Notes: a model not told the origin generated them from the letters alone. 64,000 bases of DNA from Bacteroidaceae bacterium (GCA_024398405.1 JAKSJE010000001.1:31461-95460); one strand, 5' to 3'; positions 23,690-33,699 are shown, counted from the first letter of the stretch. Numbers and translations: made by a program.

Positions 23690-25333
23690 ATGAAAAGTGC
23701 ATTACAGATTGCAAGGGCTGCTTACCAGCCAAAACTGCCGAAGGCACTGCAGGGACCTGTAGTGGCCAAGGAAGGCAAACCAACCCAGTCAGTGGATAAC
23801 CAGGAGGAAATAAAGGCTCTCTTCCCGAATACCTATGGTATGCCGGTCATCACTTTCGAGGCGGGCGAGGAGACGACGACGGACCCGTTCAATGTGGGCA
23901 TCATCCTCTCAGGCGGACAGGCTCCAGGCGGGCATAACGTCATATCAGGGCTCTATGACGGAGTGAAGTCGCTCAACAAGGACAGCAAACTCTACGGCTT
24001 CCTCATGGGACCTGGAGGGCTGGTTGACCACAAATACGTGGAGTTCACTGACCAGTTCATCGACGAGTATCGCAACACCGGCGGTTTCGACATCATAGGC
24101 TCTGGCCGTACGAAACTTGAGAAGGAGGCACAGTTCGAGAGTGGAATCGAGATTCTCCGCCAACTCGGCATCAAGGCTCTCGTCATCATCGGCGGCGACG
24201 ACTCCAACACAAATGCCTGCGTGCTGGCTGAGTACTATGCGGCTAAGAAGTACGGCGTTCAGGTGATTGGCTGTCCTAAGACCATCGACGGCGACCTGAA
24301 GAACGAGCAGATTGAGACGAGTTTCGGTTTCGATACGGCATGCAAGACCTACTCGGAACTGATAGGAAACATCCAGCGCGACTGCAACTCGGCCCGTAAG
24401 TACTGGCATTTCATCAAACTCATGGGACGTTCCGCTTCGCATATCGCACTCGAGTGCGCACTCCAGACACAGCCGAACGCCTGTCTTATCTCCGAGGAGG
24501 TGGAGGCAAAGGCTATGTCGCTCGATGACGTGGTCACTTACCTCGCGGAAATCGTGGCCGCGCGTGCTGCCGAAGGTAATAACTTCGGCACGGTTCTCGT
24601 GCCGGAAGGACTGATTGAGTTCATCCCTGCCATCAAGAAACTCATCGCCGAACTCAACGAGGTGCTTACCGACCCGGAGACTGGCGAGAGCCGCGTGTTC
24701 GCCTCGAAGGACGAGCAGGTGAGGTTCGTGAAGGGCAACATAGCCAAGGAGAACCTCGAGGTACTGGAATCGCTGCCTAAGGACGTGGAACTCCAGCTCT
24801 GTCTTGACCGCGACCCTCATGGCAACGTGCAGGTGTCACTTATCGAGACCGAGAAACTCCTCTCTGCTATGGTCGCTAAGAAACTGGCGCAGTGGAAGGA
24901 GGAAGGCAAGTACAACGGCAAGTTCTCCGCACAGCACCACTTCTTCGGCTATGAGGGACGTTGCGCGGCTCCGTCGAACTACGATGCCGACTACTGTTAC
25001 TCACTCGGCTTCAATGCGTCACGTCTCATCGCCAACGGCAAGACAGGCTATATGTCTATCATACAGAACACCACAGCCCCGGCTGCTGAGTGGGTCGCTG
25101 GTGGTGTGCCTATCACGATGATGATGAACATGGAACGCCGTAACGGCGCCATGAAACCGGTGATACGCAAGGCTCTGGTCGAACTCGACGGCGCTCCGTT
25201 CAGGTTCTTCGCTTCCAAGCGCGCTGAGTGGGCCAAGGAGACGGCGTACGTCTATCCGGGCCCGATACAGTACTGGGGACCTACTGAGGTGTGTGACCAA
25301 CCGACCAAGACTCTCCAGCTTGAAAAACGCTGA
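23690..25333 (+). CDS. pfp: Diphosphate-dependent phosphofructokinase
   Basis: Reversibly phosphorylates fructose 6-phosphate with pyrophosphate in place of ATP, the common arrangement in Bacteroidales. A 547-residue long-type PFP with [14 protein letters not shown] near residue 72, GGDDSNTNA at 168-176 and the PPi-specific catalytic loop PKTIDGD at 196-202. The GGDD motif (where ATP-PFKs have GGDG) is diagnostic of PPi use. The gene is 60 bp downstream of eda and probably in the same transcript. The GH25 gene begins 6 bp after its stop. Confidence 0.93.
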   Translation: MKSALQIARAAYQPKLPKALQGPVVAKEGKPTQSVDNQEEIKALFPNTYGMPVITFEAGEETTTDPFNVGIILSGGQAPGGHNVISGLYDGVKSLNKDSKLYGFLMGPGGLVDHKYVEFTDQFIDEYRNTGGFDIIGSGRTKLEKEAQFESGIEILRQLGIKALVIIGGDDSNTNACVLAEYYAAKKYGVQVIGCPKTIDGDLKNEQIETSFGFDTACKTYSELIGNIQRDCNSARKYWHFIKLMGRSASHIALECALQTQPNACLISEEVEAKAMSLDDVVTYLAEIVAARAAEGNNFGTVLVPEGLIEFIPAIKKLIAELNEVLTDPETGESRVFASKDEQVRFVKGNIAKENLEVLESLPKDVELQLCLDRDPHGNVQVSLIETEKLLSAMVAKKLAQWKEEGKYNGKFSAQHHFFGYEGRCAAPSNYDADYCYSLGFNASRLIANGKTGYMSIIQNTTAPAAEWVAGGVPITMMMNMERRNGAMKPVIRKALVELDGAPFRFFASKRAEWAKETAYVYPGPIQYWGPTEVCDQPTKTLQLEKR

Positions 25334-25339
25334 GGTCAA

Positions 25340-26170
25340 GTGGCTACCAAACATAGGAAAAGGAAATTCAGGATGCCAGTCCCTCCGCCATTCGTGTGGG
25401 GACTGGCTGTTATCGTCATCCTGATTGTCGGCCTCTATCTCGCCAGTCCGTACATCAGGAAATGGCAGGCGCGCAACCGCCCCGTGTTCTATCCCGTGGC
25501 GACGGTGCGAGGCATTGACGTGTCGCACTATCAGGAGGAAATCGACTGGGACCGCCTGGCCAACAGCCGCATAGACGGCGAACCGGTCAGCTTCGTGTTC
25601 ATCAAGGCAACGGAGGGGAAGACCATACTCGATGAATACTTCGTCTATAACTTCGCCTCTGCCCGGAAACACGGAATCATAAGGGGGGCCTATCATGTGT
25701 TCTCCACTAAAAGCACGCCACAGGAGCAAGCTGAGTTCTTCTGCAATGTGGTGGAGCTGAAGGAGAGAGACCTCTTTCCAGTGCTCGATGTTGAGCAACT
25801 GGGACGTTACACGCCGCGTCAGATGCGTGAGGGAATACTCGACTGGATGAACATAGTCGAGAAGCATTACGGAGTGACACCTATTTTATATACCTCGTAC
25901 TCCATGAAGAAAGACTATCTCAGTGGACCCGAGTTTGACAAATACCCTTACTGGATAGCCCATTACTACGTCGAGGAACTGGCTTATTCGGGACCGTGGA
26001 AGTTCTGGCAGCATACTGACGTAGGCACTATCGGCGGAATCAAGTCGAAAGTGGATATGAACGTGTTCAACGGCACGTTCTCCGATTTGCTATGTCTTAC
26101 AATGAGCAAACCTAAGTTCAACGAGAAGTGGAGCGGCCACGTCGGTGATTCTTTGAGGCGTGCTGACTGA
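25340..26170 (+). CDS. Membrane-anchored GH25 muramidase (lysozyme-type)
   Basis: Predicted to cleave the MurNAc-GlcNAc bond of peptidoglycan. A basic cytoplasmic tail (KHRKRKFRM) and one transmembrane helix (about residues 19-36) are followed by a GH25 barrel with the catalytic-site segments GIDVSHYQEEIDW, VFIKATEGK and FPVLDVEQL. The GTG at 25340 is taken as the start because it keeps the basic N-terminus and sits 6 bp past the pfp stop; an ATG at 25373 would still keep the membrane helix. A second GH25 gene lies at 32838-33680. Likely role in cell-wall turnover, or possibly attack on neighbouring bacteria. Confidence 0.85.
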   Translation: MATKHRKRKFRMPVPPPFVWGLAVIVILIVGLYLASPYIRKWQARNRPVFYPVATVRGIDVSHYQEEIDWDRLANSRIDGEPVSFVFIKATEGKTILDEYFVYNFASARKHGIIRGAYHVFSTKSTPQEQAEFFCNVVELKERDLFPVLDVEQLGRYTPRQMREGILDWMNIVEKHYGVTPILYTSYSMKKDYLSGPEFDKYPYWIAHYYVEELAYSGPWKFWQHTDVGTIGGIKSKVDMNVFNGTFSDLLCLTMSKPKFNEKWSGHVGDSLRRAD

Positions 26171-26195
26171 GGCCTGACTGCCTACGGGGTTAATG

Positions 26196-27812
26196 TCAGT
26201 CGAACTTGAGTATCATCAGCGTGTCGTCCTTCATGAACACGGTGTCTCCGTTCGGGATGATTGACTCGCTTCCTCGCTTTATCAGTATAATCTGGAACCC
26301 GCTGCCTTTCTTGTGGGCGAAGTCCTTGATGGTGCGTCCTATCCACTCGCTGGTGTCCGAAAGCCTGTGCTCGATGATGTTCTGCTCCGTCTCTTCGTTG
26401 AACGACTTGCTGCTGATGATGAGGTTGTCGCCTTGTCTCAGTCGTGTGTGGCCTTTAGGGATGATGCGTTCATTGTCGCGGATGATGAGCGAGATGAGAA
26501 TCTCCTTCGGCAGGTGGAGCTCCTTGATGATTTTGTCGTTCCATGAACTGCTCTCGTCCAGTGTGATACGTCCGAATGAGATGTCGGAATTCTCGCTGAA
26601 GTCGGTGAAGGTGAGGCGCACGTCGGTGTCCTTGTCAATCATGTCGAATGACTTGGCGGCAGCGGGGATGAACGAACCTTGCAGGAGTATGGAGATGAGC
26701 ACTATGACGAACACGATGCTGAAGACGTCATGATTCAGACCTGTCAGCCCCGGTGTGGTGAGTGTCATGATGGCGAATACGATGGATGCCGCACCACGCA
26801 GACCTACGAAGGACACCAGTCCGATCTGGTTGAGCTGCTGTCTGTATTTGCGGAAGGGCAGAAGTATGGAACCGACCGCGACAGGTCGTGCTATGAGGGT
26901 GATGAAGAAGAAAATCAGTACGGCCGGCAGCAGGGCGGCATATAAATTGGAAGGGTGGCAGATGTAGCCTAAGCAGTAGAATATCACAATCTGGCAAAGG
27001 CTTGTCGTTCCGTCGAAGAAATGGACAATCGCCTTGCGGTTGTGGAACTCCGTGTTGCCAAGCACGATTCCCACGATGTAGGTGCTCAGGTATCCGTTGC
27101 CGTCGATGAAGTCGAGGTTAGGCAGTGCGTATGCCAGGATGGCGATGGCGATGAAGAACATCATGTCGAAACCCTCCGGCAGTTTGTTCCTTTTCAGTAT
27201 CTTGATTGCCAACCAGGCTATCAGGAGTCCGCAGGCTGCTCCGAACACCAACTGCGAGAATATCATCCATGCCACCTCGCCTCCGGTGATCGACCCTTGG
27301 AGGATGGTCAGCAGCACCACCGTGAGCATGTACGAACATGGGTCGTTCGAGCCGCTCTCAATCTCGAGAATCGGAGCCGTGTGATGTTTCAGGCCTAAGT
27401 TGTGGGTCCTCAGTATGGAGAAGACGGTGGCGGCGTCCGTGGAACTGATCACCGCACCCATCAGGAAACTCTCGGCCAGCTCCCAGCCCAGTCCGAAATG
27501 GCAGAAGCAGCCCACGACTCCTGCCGTCAGGAACACACCGACCGTGGCAAGCAGGCCGGACTCGGTCACGACCGGACGAGCGGTCTTCCAGTTGGTGCCG
27601 AACCCACCGTAGAACATGATGAAGATGAGGGCGATGCTACACAACTCGCCCACCTCGTCCATGATTTCGGTGCCCACGTTCTCTGTCCATCCGGTGAAAA
27701 GACCGAGGAGGATGAACAGCAGCAGGGAAGGCACGCCGATACGATTGGCTATCTTGTTAAGGAATAGACACCAGAATATAATAAATGCAAAAGAAATAAG
27801 GAAAATAGTCAT
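26196..27812 (-). CDS. Monovalent cation/proton antiporter (CPA1) with TrkA-C domain
   Basis: A 538-residue inner-membrane protein with about 12 helices of the Na+/H+ exchanger fold, including the conserved acidic pair region (EIESGSNDPCSY) and PSLLLFILLGLFTG in the first helices. The cytoplasmic C-terminus (about 390-538) holds TrkA-C-type regulatory domains (LHLPKEILISLIIRDNERI; IIPKGHTRLRQGDNLIIS). The NhaP2/CvrA subgroup exports K+ in exchange for H+, and the TrkA-C domains fit this, but ion choice is not proven by sequence. Transcribed divergently from the MORN gene from an overlapping promoter. Confidence 0.88.
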   Translation of the reverse strand: MTIFLISFAFIIFWCLFLNKIANRIGVPSLLLFILLGLFTGWTENVGTEIMDEVGELCSIALIFIMFYGGFGTNWKTARPVVTESGLLATVGVFLTAGVVGCFCHFGLGWELAESFLMGAVISSTDAATVFSILRTHNLGLKHHTAPILEIESGSNDPCSYMLTVVLLTILQGSITGGEVAWMIFSQLVFGAACGLLIAWLAIKILKRNKLPEGFDMMFFIAIAILAYALPNLDFIDGNGYLSTYIVGIVLGNTEFHNRKAIVHFFDGTTSLCQIVIFYCLGYICHPSNLYAALLPAVLIFFFITLIARPVAVGSILLPFRKYRQQLNQIGLVSFVGLRGAASIVFAIMTLTTPGLTGLNHDVFSIVFVIVLISILLQGSFIPAAAKSFDMIDKDTDVRLTFTDFSENSDISFGRITLDESSSWNDKIIKELHLPKEILISLIIRDNERIIPKGHTRLRQGDNLIISSKSFNEETEQNIIEHRLSDTSEWIGRTIKDFAHKKGSGFQIILIKRGSESIIPNGDTVFMKDDTLMILKFD

Positions 27813-27828
27813 ACGGTCTCATTTTTAT

Positions 27829-27859
27829 TTTGCAAAGATAGGGAAAAATCGTATATTTG
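27829..27859 (+). promoter_or_regulatory. MORN gene promoter (leaderless)
   Basis: TTTG (27829-27832), 19 bp, TATATTTG (27852-27859). The ATG at 27864 is 4 nt past the -7 box, so the transcript probably begins at or next to the start codon. Confidence 0.75.
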
Positions 27860-27863
27860 CAAA
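27833..27863 (-). promoter_or_regulatory. Antiporter promoter overlapping the MORN promoter
   Basis: Minus strand: TTTG (27863-27860), 19 bp, TATCTTTG (27840-27833). Each promoter's -33 box abuts the other's -7 box, so polymerase can hardly occupy both at once. Confidence 0.8.
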
Positions 27864-28994
27864 ATGAATGTGACTATTTTTAACCGTATTATATGTGTCG
27901 TGACGTTGTGTTGCTCTTGCGTCACGACGGTTCTCGCACAGAAAGAGACTACTGGTACATACGTCTTCAAGGACAAGTCGGTCTATCAGGGCGACTTGGT
28001 CGGCGGCAAGCCGTTCGGCAAGGGAACCACCAGGTTCCCTAACGGCGACGTGTATGAGGGCGGCTATGTGAGGGGGAAGCGTGAGGGGTATGGGGTATAT
28101 ACCTTCACCGACGGCGAGAAATACGAGGGCTATTGGTTCCAGGACCATCAGCACGGACAGGGCACATACCACTTCGCCAACGGCAACCGGTATGAGGGTC
28201 TGTGGTTCAAGGACTACCAGGAAGGTGAGGGCACCATGTACTACCACAATGGCGACAAGTATGTAGGCAATTGGCATCAGGACCAGAGGCAGGACGAGAA
28301 CGGCACCTACATCTGGAAAGACGGCATGAGCTATCAGGGTGGATGGCTTGCTGACAAGAAATGCGGTACCGGCAAGTACGACTGGGCGGACGGAAACTAC
28401 TATGTCGGCCAGATGACTGACAACATGCGCAACGGCAGGGGAACATACTATTACGCCTCGGGCGACAAGTACGACGGCATGTGGAAGGACGATTTCATGA
28501 ACGGCCGCGGCATATACACGTTCGCCAACGGCGACAAGTACGAGGGTGAGTACGTCAACGGCCAGCGTTCGGGGCAGGGCATCTTCACTTACGCTGACAA
28601 ACGAAAGTATGTCGGTGCGTTCCGTAACGGACAGATGGAAGGGTTCGGGACCTACACCTGGCCTGATGGCTCCAGGTACGAGGGCTACTGGATCGCGGAC
28701 AAGCAGCACGGTCGCGGGAAATACACGTCGCAGTCTGGCGAGCTCTATGACGGTGAGTGGGCTGACGGCGAGATGCACGGCGACGGCATCATGCGCATGA
28801 AGGACGGCTCAAAGGCGAAAGGCCATTTCGTCAAAGGCAAGAAGAACGGCAAGTTCGTGGAGGAGGCGGCTGACGGCATGCGCTTCGAGGGCAGTTACGT
28901 CGATGACATTCGCGAAGGCAACTTCGTGGAGCGTGACAAGAACGGGAAGGTGATACGAAGCGGCCATTACCACCATGGGAAGGCTGACATCTGA
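27864..28994 (+). CDS. Exported MORN-repeat protein
   Basis: A 376-residue protein with a signal peptide (about 27 residues, ending TTVLAQ) and then roughly 13-14 MORN repeats of about 23 residues with the pattern YEGxxxxGxxxGxG (for example YEGGYVRGKREGYGVYTF, YEGYWFQDHQHGQGTYHF). MORN arrays form extended beta-hairpin sheets, and in bacteria their role is mostly unknown. The signal peptide requires translation from the ATG at 27864, which sits almost on the predicted transcription start. Divergent from the antiporter gene; 158 bp ahead of the YhcH-like gene. Confidence 0.85.
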   Translation: MNVTIFNRIICVVTLCCSCVTTVLAQKETTGTYVFKDKSVYQGDLVGGKPFGKGTTRFPNGDVYEGGYVRGKREGYGVYTFTDGEKYEGYWFQDHQHGQGTYHFANGNRYEGLWFKDYQEGEGTMYYHNGDKYVGNWHQDQRQDENGTYIWKDGMSYQGGWLADKKCGTGKYDWADGNYYVGQMTDNMRNGRGTYYYASGDKYDGMWKDDFMNGRGIYTFANGDKYEGEYVNGQRSGQGIFTYADKRKYVGAFRNGQMEGFGTYTWPDGSRYEGYWIADKQHGRGKYTSQSGELYDGEWADGEMHGDGIMRMKDGSKAKGHFVKGKKNGKFVEEAADGMRFEGSYVDDIREGNFVERDKNGKVIRSGHYHHGKADI

Positions 28995-29152
28995 GACCGC
29001 CCGGACTCGACAAGGCATGGGCCTGGCATGGAACACTTCTCCTGCCACGTCCGTGACAGCGAACTGATAAAGAAAAGAAACAGAATCACCTGACGTCTGA
29101 CGAACAGAACACTCCAAAGGTAATTAATGGACTATCCCAATACACAACGACT

Positions 29153-29596
29153 ATGATTATTGACAAACTTGAGAACCTGAAGAACTACGTGCCACTCAAT
29201 CCTCTCTTCGCCGATGTGGTGGCATTCATCGAGAACACAGACCTTGGCGCGCAGCCTGCCGGCAAGGTATTCATAAAGGGTGACGAGCTCTTCGCCAACT
29301 TCAATGTGTGCAAAGGAAAGAAGAAGGGCGAGCCTAAGCTGGAGACTCACGATGTCATGATTGACATACAGGTGCCGCTCAATCACGCCGAGACCATGGG
29401 CTACAAGCCGAGGACGGAACTGTCGGAGGCTGAGTATGACGAGTCGGTCGATATGACGTTGTATGACGATGAGCCGCAGCAGTATGTCACTGTCGCCCCC
29501 GGCATGTTCGTCATCTTCTTCCCACAGGACGGCCATGCCCCTGCCATCTGCGACTGTGACGAACTCCATAAGATCATATTCAAGGTGAAGGCCTGA
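29153..29596 (+). CDS. YhcH/YjgK/YiaL family protein
   Basis: A 147-residue cupin-like protein. The family includes TabA-type and sialic-acid-pathway proteins thought to act as sugar anomerases or isomerases. Family features seen: KGDELFANFN, LETHDVMIDIQVPL and the metal-site-like FFPQDGHAPAIC. The gene ends 2 nt before the branching enzyme gene, so it is probably translated with it, which suggests a carbohydrate-related role without fixing the substrate. Confidence 0.88.
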   Translation: MIIDKLENLKNYVPLNPLFADVVAFIENTDLGAQPAGKVFIKGDELFANFNVCKGKKKGEPKLETHDVMIDIQVPLNHAETMGYKPRTELSEAEYDESVDMTLYDDEPQQYVTVAPGMFVIFFPQDGHAPAICDCDELHKIIFKVKA

Positions 29597-29598
29597 GC

Positions 29599-31614
29599 AT
29601 GGCTACGGGAAAACGACTGGCGCTTGTCCGCGGTGACAAGTGGCTCCGTCCTTACGAGGATGCCATACAAGGGCGATATGACCATGTACTCTGGAAACTG
29701 GACCAACTGACCGGCGGCGGCGCGACCTCGCTGTCCGACTTCGCCGACGGCTACCTCTACTACGGACTGCACCATGCCGACGGCTGGGTGTTCCGCGAGT
29801 GGGCTCCCAATGCAACGGAGATATATCTTGTCGGTGACTTCAACGGGTGGCATGAGATGCCGCAGTACCGACTGACGCGGCTCGACAACGGGGCGTGGGA
29901 GATACACCTGCCTGACCATGCGATGCGTCATGGACAACTCTACAAACTGAGCATCCACTGGAACGGCGGTCAGGGTCTGCGGATTCCCGCATGGTGCAAC
30001 CGCGTGGTGCAGGATGTTGACACGAAGATATTCTCCGCGCAAGTGTGGTCGCCTGACACGGTGTACAGGTGGAGGACCCGGTCTTTCCGCCCTCGCAAGT
30101 CGCCGCTTCTCATATATGAGTGCCACATCGGCATGGCACAGGACGCTGAGACGGTCGGCTCCTACAGGCAGTTCCAGGATAACGTGCTCCCGCGTGTCAT
30201 CGCAGGGGGCTATAACTGCATACAGATAATGGCGGTAGCCGAACACCCCTACTACGGCAGCTTCGGCTATCACGTCAGCAACTTCTTCGCACCGTCGAGC
30301 CGCTTCGGCACTCCCGAGGAACTAAAGGAACTGATTGACACCGCCCATCAGCATGGTGTGGCGGTCATCATGGACATAGTGCACAGCCATGCCGTGCGGA
30401 ACGAGTCGGAGGGGCTGGGCAATTTCGCCGGCGACCCTTGTCAGTATTTCATGGCGGGCGGACGGCGTGAGCATCCCGCATGGGACAGCCTCTGCTTCGA
30501 CTACGGAAAGAACGAGGTGCTGCATTTCCTGCTCTCCAACTGCAAGTACTGGCTTGAGGAGTTCCGCTTCGATGGCTTCCGCTTCGACGGGGTCACTTCG
30601 ATGCTCTACTACAGCCACGGTCTGGGTGAGTCGTTCGGTGGCTATGCTGACTACTACAACGGCCATCAGGACCCCGAGGCGATATGCTACCTCACGCTTG
30701 CCAACCTGTTGATACACCAAGTCCGGCGGAATGCCATCACGATAGCCGAGGAGGTCAGTGGCATGCCGGGACTCGCTATGTCGTTCGCCAAAGGCGGATA
30801 TGGCTTCGACTATCGTATGGCCATGAACATACCGGACTACTGGATTAAGACCATCAAGGAACTCAAGGACGAGGACTGGAAACCATCGTCGCTCCTCTGG
30901 GAACTGACCAACCGCCGTAGCGACGAGAAGACCATATCATACGCGGAGAGTCATGACCAGGCGCTTGTCGGCGACAAGACCCTGATATTCCGGCTTGTCG
31001 ATGCCGACATGTACTGGCATTTCCGCAAAGGTGACGAGAACGCCGTGGCTACGCGCGGCATAGCCCTCCACAAGATGATACGTCTGCTCACGTTTGCGAC
31101 ACTGAACGGGGGCTACCTCAACTTCATGGGCAATGAGTTCGGGCATCCAGAGTGGATTGACTTCCCGCGGCAGGGCAACGGCTGGAGCCATAAGTACGCC
31201 CGGCGCCAATGGAACCTGGTCGATAACAAGGAACTCTGCTATCACTGGCTCGGTGATTTCGACTCGGCGATGATGCGGGTAGTGGCGAGTGTGAGGGAGT
31301 TCCAGAAGACTCCGGTCGAGGAGGTCTGGCACAACGACGGCGACCAGATGCTGGCGTTCAGGAGGGGGGAACTGCTGTTCATCTTCAATTTCAGCCCTGT
31401 CAAGTCGTTCCCCGACTATCCGTTCCTCGTGCGCGAAGGTGCGTATGACGTGGCGCTCAACACCGACTCCACCTCCTTCGGTGGCTTCGGCTCATCGGAC
31501 GACTCCGTCCGCCACCTCACCATGCACGACGCACTCTATGCCGCCGATGGGAAAGGCTGGCTCAGGCTATATGTGCCGGCGCGGTCAGCGGTCGTACTCC
31601 GACAGAAGGACTGA
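29599..31614 (+). CDS. glgB: 1,4-alpha-glucan branching enzyme, GH13
   Basis: Makes the alpha-1,6 branches of glycogen. A 671-residue protein with an N-terminal CBM48-like domain (REWAPNATEIYLVGDFNGW) and a GH13 barrel. Candidate catalytic residues are Asp330 (FDGFRFDG) and Glu384 (TIAEEVSGMPG), with the transition-state Asp in ESHDQ. The compact domain plan and GFRFDGVTSMLYYSHG resemble the eukaryotic-type GH13_8 subgroup common in Bacteroidetes more than E. coli GlgB. The 3' end overlaps the convergent gene at 31585 by 30 bp. No other glg genes lie in the window. Confidence 0.93.
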   Translation: MATGKRLALVRGDKWLRPYEDAIQGRYDHVLWKLDQLTGGGATSLSDFADGYLYYGLHHADGWVFREWAPNATEIYLVGDFNGWHEMPQYRLTRLDNGAWEIHLPDHAMRHGQLYKLSIHWNGGQGLRIPAWCNRVVQDVDTKIFSAQVWSPDTVYRWRTRSFRPRKSPLLIYECHIGMAQDAETVGSYRQFQDNVLPRVIAGGYNCIQIMAVAEHPYYGSFGYHVSNFFAPSSRFGTPEELKELIDTAHQHGVAVIMDIVHSHAVRNESEGLGNFAGDPCQYFMAGGRREHPAWDSLCFDYGKNEVLHFLLSNCKYWLEEFRFDGFRFDGVTSMLYYSHGLGESFGGYADYYNGHQDPEAICYLTLANLLIHQVRRNAITIAEEVSGMPGLAMSFAKGGYGFDYRMAMNIPDYWIKTIKELKDEDWKPSSLLWELTNRRSDEKTISYAESHDQALVGDKTLIFRLVDADMYWHFRKGDENAVATRGIALHKMIRLLTFATLNGGYLNFMGNEFGHPEWIDFPRQGNGWSHKYARRQWNLVDNKELCYHWLGDFDSAMMRVVASVREFQKTPVEEVWHNDGDQMLAFRRGELLFIFNFSPVKSFPDYPFLVREGAYDVALNTDSTSFGGFGSSDDSVRHLTMHDALYAADGKGWLRLYVPARSAVVLRQKD

Positions 31615-32799
31615 GTTGCCGCAATAGTCATGATGGAAGAAATAGGTGTTGCCGAACTGCCGGCGGGAGTAGTTCAGACGTTCGGTGTCGTCTTTGTATG
31701 CCTCCTGAAGGGCCTTGTATTCACGATAGGATTGCAGGATCAGTGAGTCACAGAAGTTGTTCAATGAGTCCTCGCTTATAGCACTTGCCTCTATGACAAG
31801 TGCTTCTTTGTATGTCTTGGGCAGGTCTGTCAACGGTGTGGAGTCCGTGATGTTGTGGTAGAGTGGCAATGTCCTCAGGAAACCCTGCAGGTCGTTGTTG
31901 AGCAGGCGGTTGCAGAGGTAGTATTCTCCGACCAGTGTGTCTGTCCGGGCTGTCTCGCTTTCCATCACGATGTCGAGGTATCTGTTCACCGACCTGATGG
32001 ACTTCCCGCAGTAAGTGCCCAAGGCCTCGCACACGTCGCGGCTGGTGAACCGCTCATACGCCAGGGTGTCCGTGATGTCTATGAGTCCTTCGCCACGATA
32101 AGGCTGAGGGTAGTCGAACAGACGGTCGCCCAGTTCGCCCATCTGTGACAGGGCGAAGCACCTCAGCTGGTTCAGCCGTCGTGACGTCCTCAGCGACTGC
32201 CTGCCCACTTCGGCGGCTTTGCCGTATTCTCCGTCGATGATATACTGCTCGGCTTTCAGTTCATACAGGAACACGTCATTTGCGTCCTGAAGTGAACCGC
32301 ACCAGAGTATCTGAATCAGCAGTATCAGGTAGTTAGGCCATAGATACCTGCTGGTATGGCTCTCGTCGTCGAAGGACGAGAAATGGAACTCTATCTGTTT
32401 GATGATAAGCACCACAAGACAGTACATGACGAGTAGCAGCGGCATAATCCATGCCCAGTTGCCGAAGGAGAAGTCTGCCAGTACGTCACGGTCGATGCTC
32501 GACAGGACTCCTAACAGCATGAACGAAGGGAAGTAGGTCACGGCGTAAGTCTTCCCGTGGAGTTTCGAGAGACGGGCGGTGAGCAACTGCACCAGGATGA
32601 GTATGATGGTGATCATCAGTGCTCCGAAGAAACTGGAGTATGTCGTCACGCCGTGGGAGAAGACGAACTGTGCTTCGGCGAGCAGCTCCGACTGGAGGAA
32701 GAAGAGATAGAAGAAGCTGAATAAGCCGAACAGGATTGTGCACGAGGTGGCTATCGCGTCGGAGGTGCGTTGCGGAAGCTTTTGTGTTGAGCTGTACAT
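31585..32799 (-). CDS. Uncharacterised multi-pass membrane protein
   Basis: A 404-residue protein. The N-terminal half has about five transmembrane helices (TILFGLFSFFYLFF, MITIILILVQLLTA, WIMPLLLVMYCLVVLI, YLILLIQILWC among them). The soluble C-terminal half is TPR-like and helical (ELKAEQYIIDGEYGKAAEVG, SLNNFCDSLILQSYREYKAL). The architecture resembles a Bacteroidetes family of unknown function (possibly DUF6057, from memory and not verified). Its last 30 bp overlap the end of glgB on the other strand, so the two 3' ends are antisense. The next gene upstream, a GH25, ends 38 bp before it on the same strand. Confidence 0.75.
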   Translation of the reverse strand: MYSSTQKLPQRTSDAIATSCTILFGLFSFFYLFFLQSELLAEAQFVFSHGVTTYSSFFGALMITIILILVQLLTARLSKLHGKTYAVTYFPSFMLLGVLSSIDRDVLADFSFGNWAWIMPLLLVMYCLVVLIIKQIEFHFSSFDDESHTSRYLWPNYLILLIQILWCGSLQDANDVFLYELKAEQYIIDGEYGKAAEVGRQSLRTSRRLNQLRCFALSQMGELGDRLFDYPQPYRGEGLIDITDTLAYERFTSRDVCEALGTYCGKSIRSVNRYLDIVMESETARTDTLVGEYYLCNRLLNNDLQGFLRTLPLYHNITDSTPLTDLPKTYKEALVIEASAISEDSLNNFCDSLILQSYREYKALQEAYKDDTERLNYSRRQFGNTYFFHHDYCGNSVLLSEYDR

Positions 32800-32837
32800 A
32801 TATGGTGGTCAGTTATCGGTTTGTCGGTCGTCGGTTA

Positions 32838-33680
32838 TCACTTGGGTATCCTCTTCTGGTTGACGAGTATCTCGCTGAGGCTGTGGACGCCCACGAAGCG
32901 GCTTCTATCTACGTTTCCCTTTATGCCGCCCACTCTGCCTTTGCCGGTGTATTGCCAGATGAGGTAGTCATCGCCGTTGGCCAACTGTGGTTGCTGGTCC
33001 TGATAGGCCGCTATCATGAACTGGTACTGGCGCAACTGGTTGTTCGAGGCGATGTATTTGTCGTAGAAGTTCTTGCCGGTGTAGATGACCGGCTTCTGTC
33101 CGTTGAAGGCATGAGCCACCAGTCTGCAGAAGGTCAGCAGCGTTCTCTGGAACATCTCCACGCTTGCAGCCCCGGATATGATCTCGACGTCGATCAGCGG
33201 CAGCAGGTCCTGGCTTTTCACGTCTATGTTGCCGATGAACAGCCGGTACTGCGTCTCCACGTCCACGCCCGGACGGAAGAAGTGGTAGCTCCCCACCTTG
33301 AATCCATGTCGCTTGGCCTGGGCGAAGTAGTCATGGTAGCGTTCGTCAACCAGCGACTTGCCTTCGGTCGCCTTGACATACACGAATTTCGGAATGCCGG
33401 TCTTCGCCACCTCTTTCCAGTTGATGTCCCCCTGGTAGTGACTGACGTCGATACCCTGGACCCCGCCCTCCTTGTCCGTCGTCAGCGTCATGCCGAAGGC
33501 CCTGGGCTGCCTGAGCCGCGGTCCGTGGGTGTCGGGGCGAGCCTTCGACGACGTTGGCAGCGGGTCGGGCGCGAAGTCGTGCGTCACGTGCTCCTTCTTC
33601 TTGTCTTTTGCCACCAGCGACGATGGCGCGGCGCTCAGCGTGGCTATGAGAAGCAGTAGGATGAGATAGTATCGTTGCAT
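32838..33680 (-). CDS. Secreted GH25 muramidase
   Basis: A 280-residue second GH25 enzyme with a cleavable signal peptide (LLLLIATLSAAPSSLVAKD) in place of the membrane anchor of the paralogue at 25340. Active-site segments GIDVSHYQGDINW, FVYVKATEGKS and LPLIDVEII are present. An extra 60-residue low-complexity, Pro/Arg-rich segment (for example DPLPTSSKARPDTHGPRLRQ) precedes the catalytic barrel. It has its own promoter at 33700-33730 and is therefore separate from the btu operon upstream. The two paralogues may divide peptidoglycan work between membrane-fixed and free periplasmic or secreted pools. Confidence 0.88.
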   Translation of the reverse strand: MQRYYLILLLLIATLSAAPSSLVAKDKKKEHVTHDFAPDPLPTSSKARPDTHGPRLRQPRAFGMTLTTDKEGGVQGIDVSHYQGDINWKEVAKTGIPKFVYVKATEGKSLVDERYHDYFAQAKRHGFKVGSYHFFRPGVDVETQYRLFIGNIDVKSQDLLPLIDVEIISGAASVEMFQRTLLTFCRLVAHAFNGQKPVIYTGKNFYDKYIASNNQLRQYQFMIAAYQDQQPQLANGDDYLIWQYTGKGRVGGIKGNVDRSRFVGVHSLSEILVNQKRIPK

Positions 33681-33699
33681 GGGAAACCGTTTCTGGGTG

